The position numbers and the translations under genes were made by a program. DNA of 64,000 nt from Streptococcus macedonicus ACA-DC 198 (GTDB taxonomy: Bacteria; Bacillota; Bacilli; Lactobacillales; Streptococcaceae). This document shows, one piece after another, positions 36,096-46,528 of the stretch (position 1 is the first letter of the stretch; each line of letters opens with the position of its first letter). Location of the stretch: positions 211,501 through 275,500 of the forward strand of contig HE613569.1 in the NCBI GenBank assembly GCA_000283635.1, read 5' to 3'. The notes under the pieces are model-generated. The model was not told the DNA's origin and did no database searches. It was given only the letters and a program-made list of their open reading frames with translations.

Positions 36096-36329
36096 ATGAT
36101 TTGGTCATTAATTGTCGGAGCGCTTATTGGGGTGATGGCTGGTGCAATTACCAATAGAGGAGAATCTATGGGCTGCATTTACAATATTTTTGCTGGTTTA
36201 GTCGGTTCTTTTGTTGGTCAAAGTTTATTTGGCTTTTGGGGACCATCGTTAGCTGGCATGGCAATTTTACCATCGATTTTAGGAGCTATTATTGTTATTG
36301 CAGTCGTTGATTTATTCTTTGGCAAGTAA
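36096..36329 (+). CDS. GlsB/YeaQ/YmgE-family stress membrane protein
   Basis: A 77-aa protein of three hydrophobic helices with the family pattern IVGALIGVMAGAI, GCIYNIFAGLVGSFVG and ILGAIIVIAVVDLF. The family (formerly called transglycosylase-associated) is linked to general and bile stress in Gram-positive cocci; its biochemical role is unknown. AAAGGAG precedes the start. Confidence 0.87.
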   Translation: MIWSLIVGALIGVMAGAITNRGESMGCIYNIFAGLVGSFVGQSLFGFWGPSLAGMAILPSILGAIIVIAVVDLFFGK

Positions 36330-36343
36330 ATATTTTGATAAGA

Positions 36344-36372
36344 AGTAGTTGTCAACTGACAACTGCTTTTTA
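36344..36372 (+). terminator. Terminator after the GlsB-like gene
   Basis: AGTAGTTGTCA and TGACAACTGCT pair with one G-T pair, followed by TTTTAG. Confidence 0.75.
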
Positions 36373-36532
36373 GTATTCTTAAAAAACTATGCTACAAGCT
36401 CTGCTATTTCCCATAAAATGTGATAAAATGATAGGGATACGTGGTTTTATGCAAAGACGAGTTTATAAGTCTTTTACAGACTGGTTTTTGTAGAAAACGG
36501 ACGTATCAAAATAAAATATCAGAGGAATAAAT

Positions 36533-38716
36533 ATGTCAAAACAAACTTTTGAAACAACTTTTGCTGGCAGACCACTTGTTGTTGAGATTGGTCAAGTTGC
36601 TAAACAAGCCAATGGCGCTGCTGTGGTACGTTATGGTGAATCAACCATTCTTAGTGCAGCTGTGATGTCTAAAAAGATGTCAACAGGTGACTTTTTCCCA
36701 CTTCAAGTTAATTATGAAGAAAAAATGTATGCAGCTGGAAAATTCCCTGGTGGTTTCAATAAACGTGAAGGACGCCCAACAACTGATGCGACTTTGACAG
36801 CGCGTTTGATTGACCGTCCAATTCGTCCAATGTTTGCAGAAGGCTTCCGTAATGAAGTTCAAGTGATTAATACCGTTCTCTCTTACGATGAAGATGCTAG
36901 TGCGCCAATGGCTGCTATGTTTGGTAGCTCACTTGCTTTATCTATCTCAGATATTCCATTTAACGGACCTATTGCAGGCGTTCAAGTAGCTTACATTGAC
37001 GGTGAATTTATTATTAATCCGTCAGCTGCACAAAAAGAGGAGTCACTTCTTGAGTTGACTGTTGCCGGTACAAAAGATGCCATTAATATGGTTGAATCTG
37101 GCGCCAAAGAATTGTCAGAAGACATTATGCTTGAAGCGCTTCTTAAAGGACACGAAGCTGTTCGTGAGTTGATTGCTTTCCAAGAAGAAATCGTAGCAGC
37201 TGTTGGTAAAGAAAAAGCTGAGGTTGAATTGCTTCAAGTTGACCCAGAATTGCAAGCTGAAATTATCGCAGCTTATAACGCTGACCTTCAAAAAGCAGTT
37301 CAAGTTGAAGAGAAAAAAGCGCGTGAAGCAGCGACAGAAGCTGTGAAAGAACAAGTCATTGCTGTTTACGAAGAACGCTACGCTGACGATGAAAATTACG
37401 AAACTATCATGCGTGACGTTGCTGAAATCCTTGAACAAATGGAACACGCAGAAGTCCGTCGCTTGATTACTGAAGATAAAATTCGTCCTGACGGTCGTCG
37501 TGTTGATGAAATTCGTCCATTGGATGCTGAAATTGATTATTTACCAAAAGTTCACGGTTCAGGTCTTTTCACACGTGGACAAACACAAGCATTATCAGTC
37601 TTGACCCTTGCTCCAATGGGAGAAACACAAATTGTTGACGGTCTTGACCCAGAATACAAGAAACGTTTCTTACATCACTACAATTTCCCACAATATTCAG
37701 TTGGTGAAACAGGACGTTATGGCGCTCCAGGTCGCCGTGAGATCGGTCATGGTGCCCTTGTTGAACGTGCTCTTGCGCAAGTTCTTCCTAGCTTAGAAGA
37801 ATTTCCGTATGCAATCCGTCTTGTAGCCGAAGTTTTGGAATCAAATGGTTCATCTTCACAAGCTTCAATCTGTGCGGGTACTCTTGCTCTTATGGCTGGT
37901 GGTGTACCAATCAAAGCTCCAGTAGCAGGTATTGCCATGGGATTGATTTCAGACGGTAGCAACTACACAATCTTGACAGACATCCAGGGTCTTGAGGATC
38001 ACTTTGGTGATATGGACTTTAAAGTTGCTGGTACACGTGAAGGAATTACAGCACTTCAAATGGACATTAAGATTGAAGGAATCACTCCTCAAATCTTGAA
38101 AGAAGCTCTTGCTCAAGCTAAGAAAGCTCGTTTTGAAATTCTTGATTTGATTGAAGCAACTATCCCAGCACCACGTGCTCAATTGGCTCCAACAGCACCA
38201 AAAATTGATACAATCAAGATTGATGTTGATAAAATCAAAGTTGTCATCGGTAAAGGTGGTGAAACAATCGATAAAATCATCGAAGAAACGGGTGTTAAAA
38301 TCGATATTGATGATGACGGAAATGTATCTATTTATTCATCTGACCAAGCTGCAATTGACCGCACAAAAGAAATCATTGCTGGTTTAGTTCGCGAAGCTAA
38401 AGTTGGTGAAGTTTACCATGCCAAAGTTGTTCGTATTGAAAAATTTGGTGCGTTTGTTAATCTCTTTGATAAGACAGATGCCCTTGTTCATATCTCAGAA
38501 ATTTCATGGTCACGTACGGCTAATGTGTCTGATGTCTTAGAAGTCGGTGAAAAAGTCGATGTTAAAGTTATCAAAGTTGATGATAAAGGTCGTATTGATG
38601 CTTCAATGAAGGCTTTGTTACCACGTCCATCAAGAGCTGAGAAAGAACACAAAGGGCAGTCACCATTTGGCGGACACTTACTTGATCGTAAAGAAAAACA
38701 TGACAAAATCGACTAA
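36533..38716 (+). CDS. pnp: Polynucleotide phosphorylase
   Basis: A 3'-5' phosphorolytic exoribonuclease of the RNA degradosome. The 727-aa protein has two RNase PH domains, a KH domain (about 555-615, [18 protein letters not shown]) and an S1 domain (about 620-690, [18 protein letters not shown]). The core [13 protein letters not shown] and [20 protein letters not shown] blocks are conserved. The leader upstream (36430-36532) contains repeated GACGAGTTTATAAG/CTTTTACAGACTGG stretches but no structure I can assign. The following SseB-like gene is 44 bases away. Confidence 0.97.
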   Translation: MSKQTFETTFAGRPLVVEIGQVAKQANGAAVVRYGESTILSAAVMSKKMSTGDFFPLQVNYEEKMYAAGKFPGGFNKREGRPTTDATLTARLIDRPIRPMFAEGFRNEVQVINTVLSYDEDASAPMAAMFGSSLALSISDIPFNGPIAGVQVAYIDGEFIINPSAAQKEESLLELTVAGTKDAINMVESGAKELSEDIMLEALLKGHEAVRELIAFQEEIVAAVGKEKAEVELLQVDPELQAEIIAAYNADLQKAVQVEEKKAREAATEAVKEQVIAVYEERYADDENYETIMRDVAEILEQMEHAEVRRLITEDKIRPDGRRVDEIRPLDAEIDYLPKVHGSGLFTRGQTQALSVLTLAPMGETQIVDGLDPEYKKRFLHHYNFPQYSVGETGRYGAPGRREIGHGALVERALAQVLPSLEEFPYAIRLVAEVLESNGSSSQASICAGTLALMAGGVPIKAPVAGIAMGLISDGSNYTILTDIQGLEDHFGDMDFKVAGTREGITALQMDIKIEGITPQILKEALAQAKKARFEILDLIEATIPAPRAQLAPTAPKIDTIKIDVDKIKVVIGKGGETIDKIIEETGVKIDIDDDGNVSIYSSDQAAIDRTKEIIAGLVREAKVGEVYHAKVVRIEKFGAFVNLFDKTDALVHISEISWSRTANVSDVLEVGEKVDVKVIKVDDKGRIDASMKALLPRPSRAEKEHKGQSPFGGHLLDRKEKHDKID

Positions 38717-38760
38717 TTGTCTTTCTTAAAGATCATTCTTTATAATTTTGGAGTTTTATC

Positions 38761-39516
38761 ATGACAAATACAAATGAACTTGATATTCGTTTGCGTGCCT
38801 TTATTAATGCGCCAGACAATTTTTTAGATAGTATTGCCCTTGTTAATGCTTTGCATAACGCCCCTGTCTTAGCCAGTGATCAGCCTTATGCTCTTGAAAT
38901 TGATGGGCAAAAGGTGACCCCTGTTTTTTCAGACAAAGATGACCTTGAAACATTCAAAACAGAACAAGCTAGTGCCAAACAACAAAATTGGATAGAACGT
39001 TCAACACTAGATGTTTTGAGAGAAGTTATTGAAAAAGGATTGACAGGACTTGTTTTTAACCTTAAAAAGACAGGTGATTTTGGTAATTCAACCATTTTCA
39101 AAAGTAGTGAATTGATTCAATTTTTGAATGCTTACACAACTATCTTAAACAAACTCATGGGAGAAGAAAATCTCACCGCAGATGTTTTGGATAAATATTA
39201 TTTAGTACCTGCTTTTGTTCACCCACGTGATGACAAGAGTTTTGATCGTATGTTTCCAACAATGTTAACACCAGAAGGTAAAAGCTATGTCCCTGCTTTC
39301 TCAAACCTTCAAAGTTTTGCCAAATGGTATAACCACAATGATTTTGGTTTGCCATTCCGTAAAGCACAAGGAAGTGTTTTAACATGGCGCTTGGCAGATA
39401 TTTATCAACCGGGACATGGTGAAAATGACATTGACGAAACCGTAGGAGTTGCGATTAATCCATTTGACGACCAACAAATCTTAGTGGATTGGTCCGAAAT
39501 CGACGAAGACGAATAA
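38761..39516 (+). CDS. SseB-family protein of unknown function
   Basis: A 251-aa soluble, acidic protein. The middle (VPAFVHPRDDKSFDRMFPTML) and C-terminal part (SYVPAFSNLQSFAKWY) resemble the SseB N- and C-terminal repeats found near pnp-cysE in streptococci. The name comes from a Salmonella protein unrelated in clear function. It is probably cotranscribed with cysE, which begins 15 bases later behind AAAGGAG. Confidence 0.7.
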   Translation: MTNTNELDIRLRAFINAPDNFLDSIALVNALHNAPVLASDQPYALEIDGQKVTPVFSDKDDLETFKTEQASAKQQNWIERSTLDVLREVIEKGLTGLVFNLKKTGDFGNSTIFKSSELIQFLNAYTTILNKLMGEENLTADVLDKYYLVPAFVHPRDDKSFDRMFPTMLTPEGKSYVPAFSNLQSFAKWYNHNDFGLPFRKAQGSVLTWRLADIYQPGHGENDIDETVGVAINPFDDQQILVDWSEIDEDE

Positions 39517-39531
39517 AGGAAAGGAGAAGAT

Positions 39532-40149
39532 ATGGGTTGGTGGAAAGAGACCATAGATATCGTTAAGAAAAATGATCCAGCGGCTCGTAGCTCTCTGGAA
39601 ATTATCTTAACATATCCCGGTATTAAAGCTCTGGCTGCACACCGTTTATCACATTTTTTGTGGAAACATGGTTTTAAATTAATCGCTCGTATGCACAGCC
39701 AATTTTGGCGCTTTTGGACACAAATTGAAATTCACCCAGGAGCTGAAATTGCTGAAGGAGTTTTTATTGACCACGGTTCAGGACTTGTTATCGGAGAAAC
39801 AGCTATTGTGGAAAAGGGAGTTATGCTCTACCACGGTGTAACCCTTGGTGGAACAGGTAAAGATGTAGGAAAACGTCATCCGACCGTTCGTGAAGGAGCG
39901 CTTGTCTCTGCTCACGCTCAAGTCATTGGTCCTATTGAAATTGGAAAAAATGCTAAGGTAGGTGCTGCTGCTGTTGTAGTTGCGGATGTTCCTGCTGATG
40001 TCACAGTTGTCGGTGTTCCCGCAAAAGTTGTTCGTGTTCACGGTAAAAAAGATGTGGATGCTATTCATAACATGGAAGAAAATCGTGAATATTACACGTC
40101 TAAACTTGAAGAAGCACGCTATCAAAGCTTGCATTCCTCAAAACTTTAG
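39532..40149 (+). CDS. cysE: Serine O-acetyltransferase
   Basis: Makes O-acetylserine from serine and acetyl-CoA, the substrate for cysteine synthase. The 205-aa trimeric left-handed beta-helix enzyme shows the hexapeptide region (about 65-165) with GVFIDHGSGLVIGETAI and GVTLGGTGKDVGKRHPT. It has a short N-terminal domain, as usual in Gram-positives. It stands before cysS, coupling cysteine synthesis to its charging. Confidence 0.95.
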   Translation: MGWWKETIDIVKKNDPAARSSLEIILTYPGIKALAAHRLSHFLWKHGFKLIARMHSQFWRFWTQIEIHPGAEIAEGVFIDHGSGLVIGETAIVEKGVMLYHGVTLGGTGKDVGKRHPTVREGALVSAHAQVIGPIEIGKNAKVGAAAVVVADVPADVTVVGVPAKVVRVHGKKDVDAIHNMEENREYYTSKLEEARYQSLHSSKL

Positions 40150-40207
40150 ATAACATGAACAGTTTAAACAATAGTTTAAGAATGACTATAAAAGGGGAGA
40201 AACAGAC

Positions 40208-41554
40208 ATGACAATTAAAATTTATGATACAATGACCAGAAGTTTGCGAGATTTCGTGCCGATTACTGAAAATACGGTTAATATGTATGTCTGCGGACCA
40301 ACGGTTTACAACTATATTCATATTGGAAATGCTCGTAGCGTTGTGGCATTTGACACTATTCGTCGTTATTTTGAATACCGAGGATACAAGGTTAACTATA
40401 TTTCTAACTTCACAGATGTTGATGACAAAATCATCAAAGGAGCTGCTGAAGCTGGTATGGACACCAAAGCTTTTTCAGATAAATTTATCGCCGCTTTCAT
40501 GGAAGATGTCAAACAACTCGGTGTGAAACCAGCAACTAAAAATCCTCGTGTCATTGATTATATGGATGAGATTATTGACTTTGTTAAAGTCTTGGTAGAT
40601 AAAGGTTTTGCTTACGAAGCTAATGGCGATGTGTATTTTCGCGTTGCAAAAAGCCAAAACTATGCAAAACTCGCTAATAAAACACTTGCTGACTTAGAAG
40701 TTGGAGCTAGTGGTCGTGTTGATGGCGAAGGAGAAATCAAGGAAAATCCCTTAGACTTTGCTCTTTGGAAATCAGCCAAACCAGGCGAGGTTTCATGGCA
40801 AAGCCCATGGGGAGAAGGACGCCCTGGTTGGCATATTGAATGTTCTGTTATGGCGACAACCATTCTTGGTGATACGATTGATATTCACGGTGGTGGAGCT
40901 GACTTGGAATTTCCTCACCATACCAACGAAATCGCCCAATCTGAAGCCAAAACAGGAAAAACATTTGCCAATTATTGGATGCATAATGGTTTTGTCAATG
41001 TGGATAATGAAAAAATGTCAAAATCTCTTGGAAATTTTGTAACTGTTCATGATATGTTAAAAACCGTTGATGGACAAGTTTTAAGATTTTTCCTTGCGAC
41101 ACAACAATACCGCAAGCCAGTAAATTTCACTGAAAAAGCTGTTCATGACGCCTCTGTTAATCTTAAATATTTGAAAAATACTTTTACATTGCCACTTACT
41201 GAAGAAGCTGATGCTGCTGAATTGGCAAAATTTAAAGCTGACTTCGAAGTAGCTATGGATGATGATTTCAATACGGCAAATGGTATTACAGTCATTTTTG
41301 ATATGGCAAAATGGATTAATTCAGGTAATTATAATCAAGCAGTCAAAGATACCTTTGCTAAGATGCTTGCTGTATTTGGTATTGTGTTTGAAGAAGAAGT
41401 CTTGGATGCTGATATTGAAGAACTTATTGAAAAACGTCAAGCTGCGCGTGCTAATAAAGATTTCGCAACAGCAGATGCCATTCGTGACCAATTAGCAGCA
41501 CAAGGTATTAAACTTCTTGATACCAAAGATGGTGTGAGGTGGACACGTGACTAA
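40208..41554 (+). CDS. cysS: Cysteinyl-tRNA synthetase
   Basis: A 448-aa class I synthetase. HIGN (38-41) is the HIGH motif, KMSKS starts at Lys269, and Cys29 in CGPTVYNY is a zinc ligand; CSVMA supplies the second zinc cysteine. AAGGGGAG precedes the start. The last 8 bases overlap the mrnC gene, indicating translational coupling. Confidence 0.97.
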   Translation: MTIKIYDTMTRSLRDFVPITENTVNMYVCGPTVYNYIHIGNARSVVAFDTIRRYFEYRGYKVNYISNFTDVDDKIIKGAAEAGMDTKAFSDKFIAAFMEDVKQLGVKPATKNPRVIDYMDEIIDFVKVLVDKGFAYEANGDVYFRVAKSQNYAKLANKTLADLEVGASGRVDGEGEIKENPLDFALWKSAKPGEVSWQSPWGEGRPGWHIECSVMATTILGDTIDIHGGGADLEFPHHTNEIAQSEAKTGKTFANYWMHNGFVNVDNEKMSKSLGNFVTVHDMLKTVDGQVLRFFLATQQYRKPVNFTEKAVHDASVNLKYLKNTFTLPLTEEADAAELAKFKADFEVAMDDDFNTANGITVIFDMAKWINSGNYNQAVKDTFAKMLAVFGIVFEEEVLDADIEELIEKRQAARANKDFATADAIRDQLAAQGIKLLDTKDGVRWTRD

Positions 41555-41951
41555 CAAGGTAGATGTCAATCTAATTAATGGTATTGCCCTTGCTTTTGAA
41601 GGTGACGCGGTTTATTCCATGTATATTCGTAAGCACTTGATTTTTCAAGGATTAACAAAGCCAAATCAATTGCACCGCAAAGCAACCAAATATGTCTCTG
41701 CTAAGGCGCAAGCTATGCTAATTAATCTTATGTTAGAAGCTCAGCTATTGACTGAAAAAGAAGAAGACATCTATAAACGTGGTCGCAACACAAATAGCCA
41801 CACTAAAGCTAAAAATGCGGATGTCGTGACTTATCGCATGTCAACAGGCTTTGAAGCAGTCATGGGATATCTTCATATGACTGGCCAAATCGAACGCCTC
41901 GAAGAACTAATCGACTGGTGTATTCAAGCCGTTGAGAAAATAGAAGACTAG
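41547..41951 (+). CDS. mrnC: Mini-ribonuclease III
   Basis: Trims 23S rRNA precursors (mini-III cuts the double-stranded stem of pre-23S rRNA in Bacillus). The 134-aa protein is an RNase III catalytic domain without a double-strand-binding domain: GIALAFEGDAVYSMYIRKHL carries the signature acidic residues, and GRNTNSHTKAKNADVVTYRMSTGFEAVMGYLH the second set. It starts within the end of cysS. Confidence 0.94.
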   Translation: MTNKVDVNLINGIALAFEGDAVYSMYIRKHLIFQGLTKPNQLHRKATKYVSAKAQAMLINLMLEAQLLTEKEEDIYKRGRNTNSHTKAKNADVVTYRMSTGFEAVMGYLHMTGQIERLEELIDWCIQAVEKIED

Positions 41952-41970
41952 TTATAAATAAAAATAACAG

Positions 41971-41998
41971 CCAGTTCTCGCATGAGAGCTGGTTTTCG
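41971..41998 (+). terminator. Terminator after mrnC
   Basis: CCAGTTCTC-GCAT-GAGAGCTGG (one G-T pair) followed by TTTTC. Confidence 0.85.
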
Positions 41999-42013
41999 TG
42001 ATATAATAATACT

Positions 42014-42763
42014 ATGGAAAACAGAGAATTTAATGAAACTAATGACATTGTTTACGGTGTTCATGCCGTAACGGAAAGTTTGACGGCTAATACAGGAAAT
42101 AAACTTTACATTCAAGACGATTTACGCGGAAAAAATGTTGATAAGATAAAAAATTTAGCAGCAGAGAAAAAAGTATCCATCTCTTGGACGCCTAAAAAAA
42201 CACTTAGCGATATGACAAATGGTGCTGTTCACCAAGGATTTGTTTTGCGTGTTTCAGAATTCGCCTATGCAGAATTGGATGCAATTTTGGATAAAGCTGC
42301 GCAGGAAGAAAACCCGCTCATTCTTATCTTGGACGGACTCAATGACCCGCATAATTTTGGATCAATCTTGCGAACAGCTGATGCAACAAATGTGACAGGT
42401 GTTATCATTCCAAAACACCGTGCGGTTGGTGTTACGCCAGTTGTTGCCAAGACATCAACAGGGGCCGTTGAGCATGTGCCGATTGCACGTGTGACAAATC
42501 TCAGCCAAACCCTTGATAAATTAAAAGAACAGGGTTTCTGGGTATTTGGGACAGACATGAATGGAACCCCATCTCACAAATGGAATACTTCAGGTAAATT
42601 AGCATTAATCATCGGAAACGAAGGAAAAGGCATTTCACAAAACATCAAAAAACAAGTTGATGAAATGATTACCATTCCGATGAACGGTCATGTGCAAAGC
42701 TTAAATGCCAGCGTCGCTGCGGCAGTATTGATGTACGAAGTCTTCCGCCATAAAATCGACTAA
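42014..42763 (+). CDS. rlmB: 23S rRNA (guanosine-2'-O-)-methyltransferase RlmB
   Basis: SPOUT-family enzyme that methylates G2251 in the 23S rRNA P loop. The 249-aa protein has the short N-terminal substrate-binding domain (YGVHAVTESL...) and the knotted SAM domain with LDGLNDPHNFGSILRTADA, NEGKGIS and SLNASVAAAVLMYE (motifs 1-3). It belongs to the cysS-mrnC-rlmB cluster. Only a few bases follow the preceding terminator, so its promoter likely overlaps it. Confidence 0.93.
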   Translation: MENREFNETNDIVYGVHAVTESLTANTGNKLYIQDDLRGKNVDKIKNLAAEKKVSISWTPKKTLSDMTNGAVHQGFVLRVSEFAYAELDAILDKAAQEENPLILILDGLNDPHNFGSILRTADATNVTGVIIPKHRAVGVTPVVAKTSTGAVEHVPIARVTNLSQTLDKLKEQGFWVFGTDMNGTPSHKWNTSGKLALIIGNEGKGISQNIKKQVDEMITIPMNGHVQSLNASVAAAVLMYEVFRHKID

Positions 42764-42812
42764 AACCTTGTAAAGCCGAAAAAGCTAGCCATCTATGAAA
42801 GGACTAGAATAA

Positions 42813-43325
42813 TTGAAGAAAAAAATCCTCTTAGTTGATGGTTATAATATGATTGCCTTTTGGCAGGAAACACGTCAACTGTTTAAGAAAAATCAACTAG
42901 ACGAAGCCAGAAATATCTTGCTACGTAAGTTAAATAACTACGCTCATTTTGAAAATCTTGACATTATCTGTGTTTTTGATGCGCAATATGTTCCTGGAGT
43001 TCGTCAACGCTATGACCAATATAAAATTCAAGTCATCTTTACAGAAGAAGACGAGACTGCAGATTCTTACATTGAACGTACCGCTGCTGAATTAAACACA
43101 ACCCTTAATCTTGTTGAAGTTGCGACCAGTGATTTGAATGAGCAGTGGACAGTTTTCTCGCAGGGAGCTTTACGCGTCTCGGCCCGTGAACTCGAACAAC
43201 GTGTTAATACAGTCAAATCAGATTTGGATAAAATGTCTCAACATATTGATTTAACAACACCCAAATTACGCCCTTGGAACGACGGACAATTGGATAAATT
43301 AAAACAATTGCTAGACGATATGTAG
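42813..43325 (+). CDS. NYN-domain ribonuclease (YacP/Rae1-like)
   Basis: A 170-aa PIN-like NYN protein starting at TTG 42813 (AAAGGA nine bases upstream). ILLVDGYNMI (first acidic residue), VFDAQYVPG and the TADSYIERTAAEL stretch match YacP. In Bacillus this protein (Rae1) is a ribosome-associated endonuclease and lies in the same cysS-mrnC-rlmB-yacP order, which supports the assignment. Confidence 0.88.
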   Translation: MKKKILLVDGYNMIAFWQETRQLFKKNQLDEARNILLRKLNNYAHFENLDIICVFDAQYVPGVRQRYDQYKIQVIFTEEDETADSYIERTAAELNTTLNLVEVATSDLNEQWTVFSQGALRVSARELEQRVNTVKSDLDKMSQHIDLTTPKLRPWNDGQLDKLKQLLDDM

Positions 43326-43358
43326 TTTAAGTTTAATCATAATTGGACTTTTTAAAAG

Positions 43359-43384
43359 AAGCTCGCGCAATGTGAGCTTTTTTG
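43359..43384 (+). terminator. Terminator after the NYN gene
   Basis: AAGCTCGC and GTGAGCTT pair around a short loop and run into TTTTT. Confidence 0.75.
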
Positions 43385-43492
43385 GTATAATAATTTAAAA
43401 TAATTTGATTATCAAAGTATCATTTTGAAAATGAAAACTGATTTGACGGTAAAATATCAGAAAAATCAGTGTTTGATAGTAAAGGAAGAATT

Positions 43493-44353
43493 ATGACTTT
43501 TAAATTAATAACAGATTCAACAGCTGATTTGGATGAAAAATGGGCAAACGCTCACGATGTTGAAATTTTAGGATTAACCATTCAGCTAGATGGAAAAACA
43601 TACGAAACTGTCGGCGAAAACCGTTTAACAAGCGAAACATTACTTGACAGCATGAAAAATGGTAGCAAACCAACCACTAGTCAAGTTAATGTTGGACAAT
43701 TTGAAGAAAGTTTCCGACGTCATGTTCGAAATGGGGAAAAGGTGCTTTATTTGGCATTTTCATCTGTTCTTTCAGGAACGTATCAAAGTTCGATAATTGC
43801 TCGTGATATTGTCTTAGAAGAATTCCCGCAAGCTACTATTGAGATAGTCGATACTTTAGCTGCTGCTGGGGGAGAAGGCTACTTGTCTATTTTAGCAGCT
43901 CAAGCGCGTGATGAAGGAAAATCTCTTGAAGAGACAAAAGCAATGATTATTGATGTTTTGCCACGTCTAAGAACTTATTTCTTGGTTGATGACCTTTATC
44001 ATCTTGTACGTGGTGGGCGTTTATCAAAAACATCAGCTATTGTAGGAAGTTTAGCAAATATTAAACCACTTCTGTGGATTGAGCCATCTGGAAAGTTAGT
44101 TCCATTAGCCAAAGTTCGTGGACGCAAAAAAGCCTTGAAAGAAGTCGTTGCCCAAGCAACGCAATCACTAGCGCATGACACTGCCGTTGTTGCCTATGCC
44201 AATGACATTGAAGGTGCTGAAACACTCAAAAAATCATTACTAGAACATGAAGATATTAACCATGTCCTCATCATGCCACTAGGACCAGTCATTTCTGCTC
44301 ATGTAGGACCAGGAACATTAGCCGTCTTTTCAATCGGAAAAGAAGCAAGATAA
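43493..44353 (+). CDS. DegV-family fatty-acid-binding protein
   Basis: A 286-aa protein of the DegV/FakB fold, which in Gram-positives presents fatty acids to the kinase FakA. ITDSTADL near the N-terminus and the central [17 protein letters not shown] plus [13 protein letters not shown] are family hallmarks. I start at 43493, where AAAGGAAGA lies properly upstream; the frame is open to 43469 but without a ribosome site. Confidence 0.9.
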   Translation: MTFKLITDSTADLDEKWANAHDVEILGLTIQLDGKTYETVGENRLTSETLLDSMKNGSKPTTSQVNVGQFEESFRRHVRNGEKVLYLAFSSVLSGTYQSSIIARDIVLEEFPQATIEIVDTLAAAGGEGYLSILAAQARDEGKSLEETKAMIIDVLPRLRTYFLVDDLYHLVRGGRLSKTSAIVGSLANIKPLLWIEPSGKLVPLAKVRGRKKALKEVVAQATQSLAHDTAVVAYANDIEGAETLKKSLLEHEDINHVLIMPLGPVISAHVGPGTLAVFSIGKEAR

Positions 44354-44359
44354 TAGAGA

Positions 44360-44390
44360 AAGGTTAGAATAGTAAGTTCTAGCCTTTTTA
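44360..44390 (+). terminator. Terminator after degV-family gene
   Basis: AAGGTTAGAA and TTCTAGCCTT (one G-T pair) followed by TTTATTT. Confidence 0.82.
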
Positions 44391-44483
44391 TTTATAGCTA
44401 GCCATAAGAAAATTCTATACCTGATTTCCTCCATATTCGACTGATGAAGTGATATAATTTTTAAAATCAAAGGAGGAAAAGAC

Positions 44484-45440
44484 ATGGCTTTGACTTATGC
44501 TGTACTTGGAAGTGGTGCAATGGGACTACGTTTTGGGCTGCTATTAAAAGAACACCTCGGTGTTCAAGTGGATTTTATTGATACGTGGGAAGAGCAAATC
44601 GATACGATTAGAAAACAAGGTGGTGTTTATCAATCACGTGATGGTAAAAATCGTCATCTGATTCCAATTAGCATTCAGACACCAGAAGTATACCAAGGAA
44701 AACCAGATGTTTTTATCATTTTTGATAAACAAATGCATTTGTCACAGTTGCTCGAACGAAGTAAGCATTTCTTCCATGAAAATCAATATGTTTTCACAGG
44801 AATGAACGGCATGGGACATATCGAGAAAATTAATCGCTATTTTGCGCCTGAAAAAGTTTTAGCAGGAACTTGTCTGATTGGAACGGTCTTGAAAGACGCA
44901 GGAAATGTTGATTTTATTGGAAAAGCAGGTGTTGGTTCTATTAATATTGCCGCTCAATCAGGGACGATCGATGATGTTCAAAAGCAGATAATAACTGAAT
45001 TTGAAGCTTCAAACCTCAATCCAAATCTGACTGATAATTTTTTAGGAACACTTTACACAAAAGTTGTGTTCAATTCTGTCATCAATACCATCTGCACCCT
45101 TTTTGAAATTCGTATGGGACAATTCATTGATTACGACGGTGCCGAAAAACTAGGATGTCAATTAATTGATGAAGCTTATAACGTTGCCGAATTAGCGGGC
45201 ATTACTCCTCTGAATAGTCGTGATGAAGAATGGGAGACCATTCGGTATATCAGCGCGGAAACAAGCCCTCTGCATTATCCGTCAATGTACCAAGATATGA
45301 GCAAAGGACGTCAGACAGAAGTTGATTATATCAATGGTTATATCTATGATTTAGGTAGGACTTATGATTACCAGGCCAAAACGCATGACTTTTTACGCCA
45401 CTTAGTTCACTTAGCAGAAAATACCCGTAAATTCCGCTAA
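44484..45440 (+). CDS. Ketopantoate reductase-family protein
   Basis: A 318-aa protein with the Rossmann loop GSGAMGLRFG (residues 9-18) and the C-terminal all-helical ApbA domain (KVVFNSVINTICTLFE; PSMYQDMSKGRQTEVDYINGYI) that binds ketopantoate. PanE reduces 2-dehydropantoate to pantoate with NADPH in CoA synthesis. Streptococci often lack the rest of the pantothenate pathway, so a related 2-oxoacid may be the true substrate. GGAGG precedes the start. Confidence 0.85.
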   Translation: MALTYAVLGSGAMGLRFGLLLKEHLGVQVDFIDTWEEQIDTIRKQGGVYQSRDGKNRHLIPISIQTPEVYQGKPDVFIIFDKQMHLSQLLERSKHFFHENQYVFTGMNGMGHIEKINRYFAPEKVLAGTCLIGTVLKDAGNVDFIGKAGVGSINIAAQSGTIDDVQKQIITEFEASNLNPNLTDNFLGTLYTKVVFNSVINTICTLFEIRMGQFIDYDGAEKLGCQLIDEAYNVAELAGITPLNSRDEEWETIRYISAETSPLHYPSMYQDMSKGRQTEVDYINGYIYDLGRTYDYQAKTHDFLRHLVHLAENTRKFR

Positions 45441-45501
45441 GCGTTTTCTATGAAAAAAAGAAAAAATCGCTAAAAAACTTAGAAAAGATGGTAGGTAAGT
45501 G

Positions 45502-45641
45502 TTGACTTGGTACCACTTTTTTTGGTATTATAGTAAACGGTATTGTTTACCCCATTTGTAAGGCCCCGGAACCTTTCAAATAACTCGTGGACCGGAACAT
45601 CCACACTTTGTAAACAAAAACGAATTCGTATAGGAGAACTC
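45502..45641 (+). promoter_or_regulatory. rplM promoter and structured leader (L13 leader candidate)
   Basis: TTGACT (45502-45507), 18 bp, TATTAT (45526-45531). The ~105-base leader contains GGTATTGTTTACC near its start, GGACCGG and CCGGAAC elements that can pair, and TTTGTAAACAAA near the end. Firmicute rplM mRNAs carry a conserved autoregulatory L13 leader; position and GC-rich elements fit, but I did not fold it fully. Confidence 0.55.
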
Positions 45642-46088
45642 ATGAACAAAACAACATTCATGGCTAAACCAGGCCAAGTTGAACGTAAATGGTACGTTGT
45701 TGACGCGACAGATGTACCTCTTGGACGTCTTTCTGCAGTAGTTGCTAGCGTACTTCGCGGAAAAAACAAACCAACATTTACACCACACACTGATACAGGT
45801 GATTTCGTTATCGTTATCAATGCTGAAAAAGTTAAATTAACTGGTAAAAAAGCAACTGATAAAATCTACTACACTCACTCAATGTATCCAGGTGGTTTGA
45901 AACAAATTTCAGCTGGTGAACTTCGTTCTAAAAATGCTGTTCGCTTGATTGAAAAATCAGTTAAAGGCATGCTTCCACACAACACTCTTGGACGTGCACA
46001 AGGCATGAAATTGAAAGTCTTCGTAGGTAGCGAGCATACACATGCTGCACAACAACCAGAAGTACTTGATATCAAAGGACTTATCTAA
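45642..46088 (+). CDS. rplM: 50S ribosomal protein L13
   Basis: The 148-aa early-assembly protein of the large subunit: [35 protein letters not shown] and [11 protein letters not shown] are conserved. I start at the ATG at 45642 (TAGGAGAA upstream) instead of the longer frame at 45543, which would run through the leader. Cotranscribed with rpsI 22 bases downstream. Confidence 0.98.
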   Translation: MNKTTFMAKPGQVERKWYVVDATDVPLGRLSAVVASVLRGKNKPTFTPHTDTGDFVIVINAEKVKLTGKKATDKIYYTHSMYPGGLKQISAGELRSKNAVRLIEKSVKGMLPHNTLGRAQGMKLKVFVGSEHTHAAQQPEVLDIKGLI

Positions 46089-46110
46089 GAGAGAAAGGAG
46101 CATCTATTAA

Positions 46111-46503
46111 ATGGCACAAGCACAATACACAGGTACTGGTCGTCGTAAAAACGCTGTTGCACGCGTACGTTTAGTTCCAGGTACTGGTAAAATTACAGTT
46201 AACAAAAAAGATGTAGAAGAATACATCCCACATGCTGACCTTCGTCTTGTTATTAACCAACCATTTGCAGTTACATCAACTGAAGGTTCATACGACGTTT
46301 TCGTTAACGTTGTAGGGGGTGGTTATGCAGGTCAATCAGGAGCTATCCGTCACGGTATCGCTCGCGCATTGCTTCAAGTAGACCCAGACTTCCGTGATTC
46401 ATTGAAACGCGCTGGTCTTCTTACACGTGATTCACGTATGGTTGAACGTAAAAAACCAGGTCTTAAGAAAGCTCGTAAAGCTTCACAATTCTCAAAACGT
46501 TAA
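46111..46503 (+). CDS. rpsI: 30S ribosomal protein S9
   Basis: The 130-aa protein ends in the conserved basic tail [12 protein letters not shown] that reaches the P-site tRNA. The final 52 bases of the gene are the left attachment repeat of a genomic island; the gene stays intact because the element carries a copy of the same sequence. The coding end is the same in both repeats apart from one silent-type change. Confidence 0.98.
   Translation: MAQAQYTGTGRRKNAVARVRLVPGTGKITVNKKDVEEYIPHADLRLVINQPFAVTSTEGSYDVFVNVVGGGYAGQSGAIRHGIARALLQVDPDFRDSLKRAGLLTRDSRMVERKKPGLKKARKASQFSKR
46452..46503 (+). other. attL, left 52-bp direct repeat of the rpsI island
   Basis: The last 52 bases of rpsI (AAAACCAGGTCTTAA... 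to the stop codon) recur at 60342-60393 with one difference (G at 46467, A at 60357). A truncated tyrosine integrase starts nearby. The 3' end of rpsI is a known insertion site of streptococcal integrative elements. Confidence 0.9.
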
Positions 46504-46528
46504 GAAATGCCTACAATACAGCATTTAC

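Noticed and set aside
46452..46503. tRNA gene as attachment site
   Set aside because: The repeated sequence is the coding end of rpsI; no tRNA-like fold is present.
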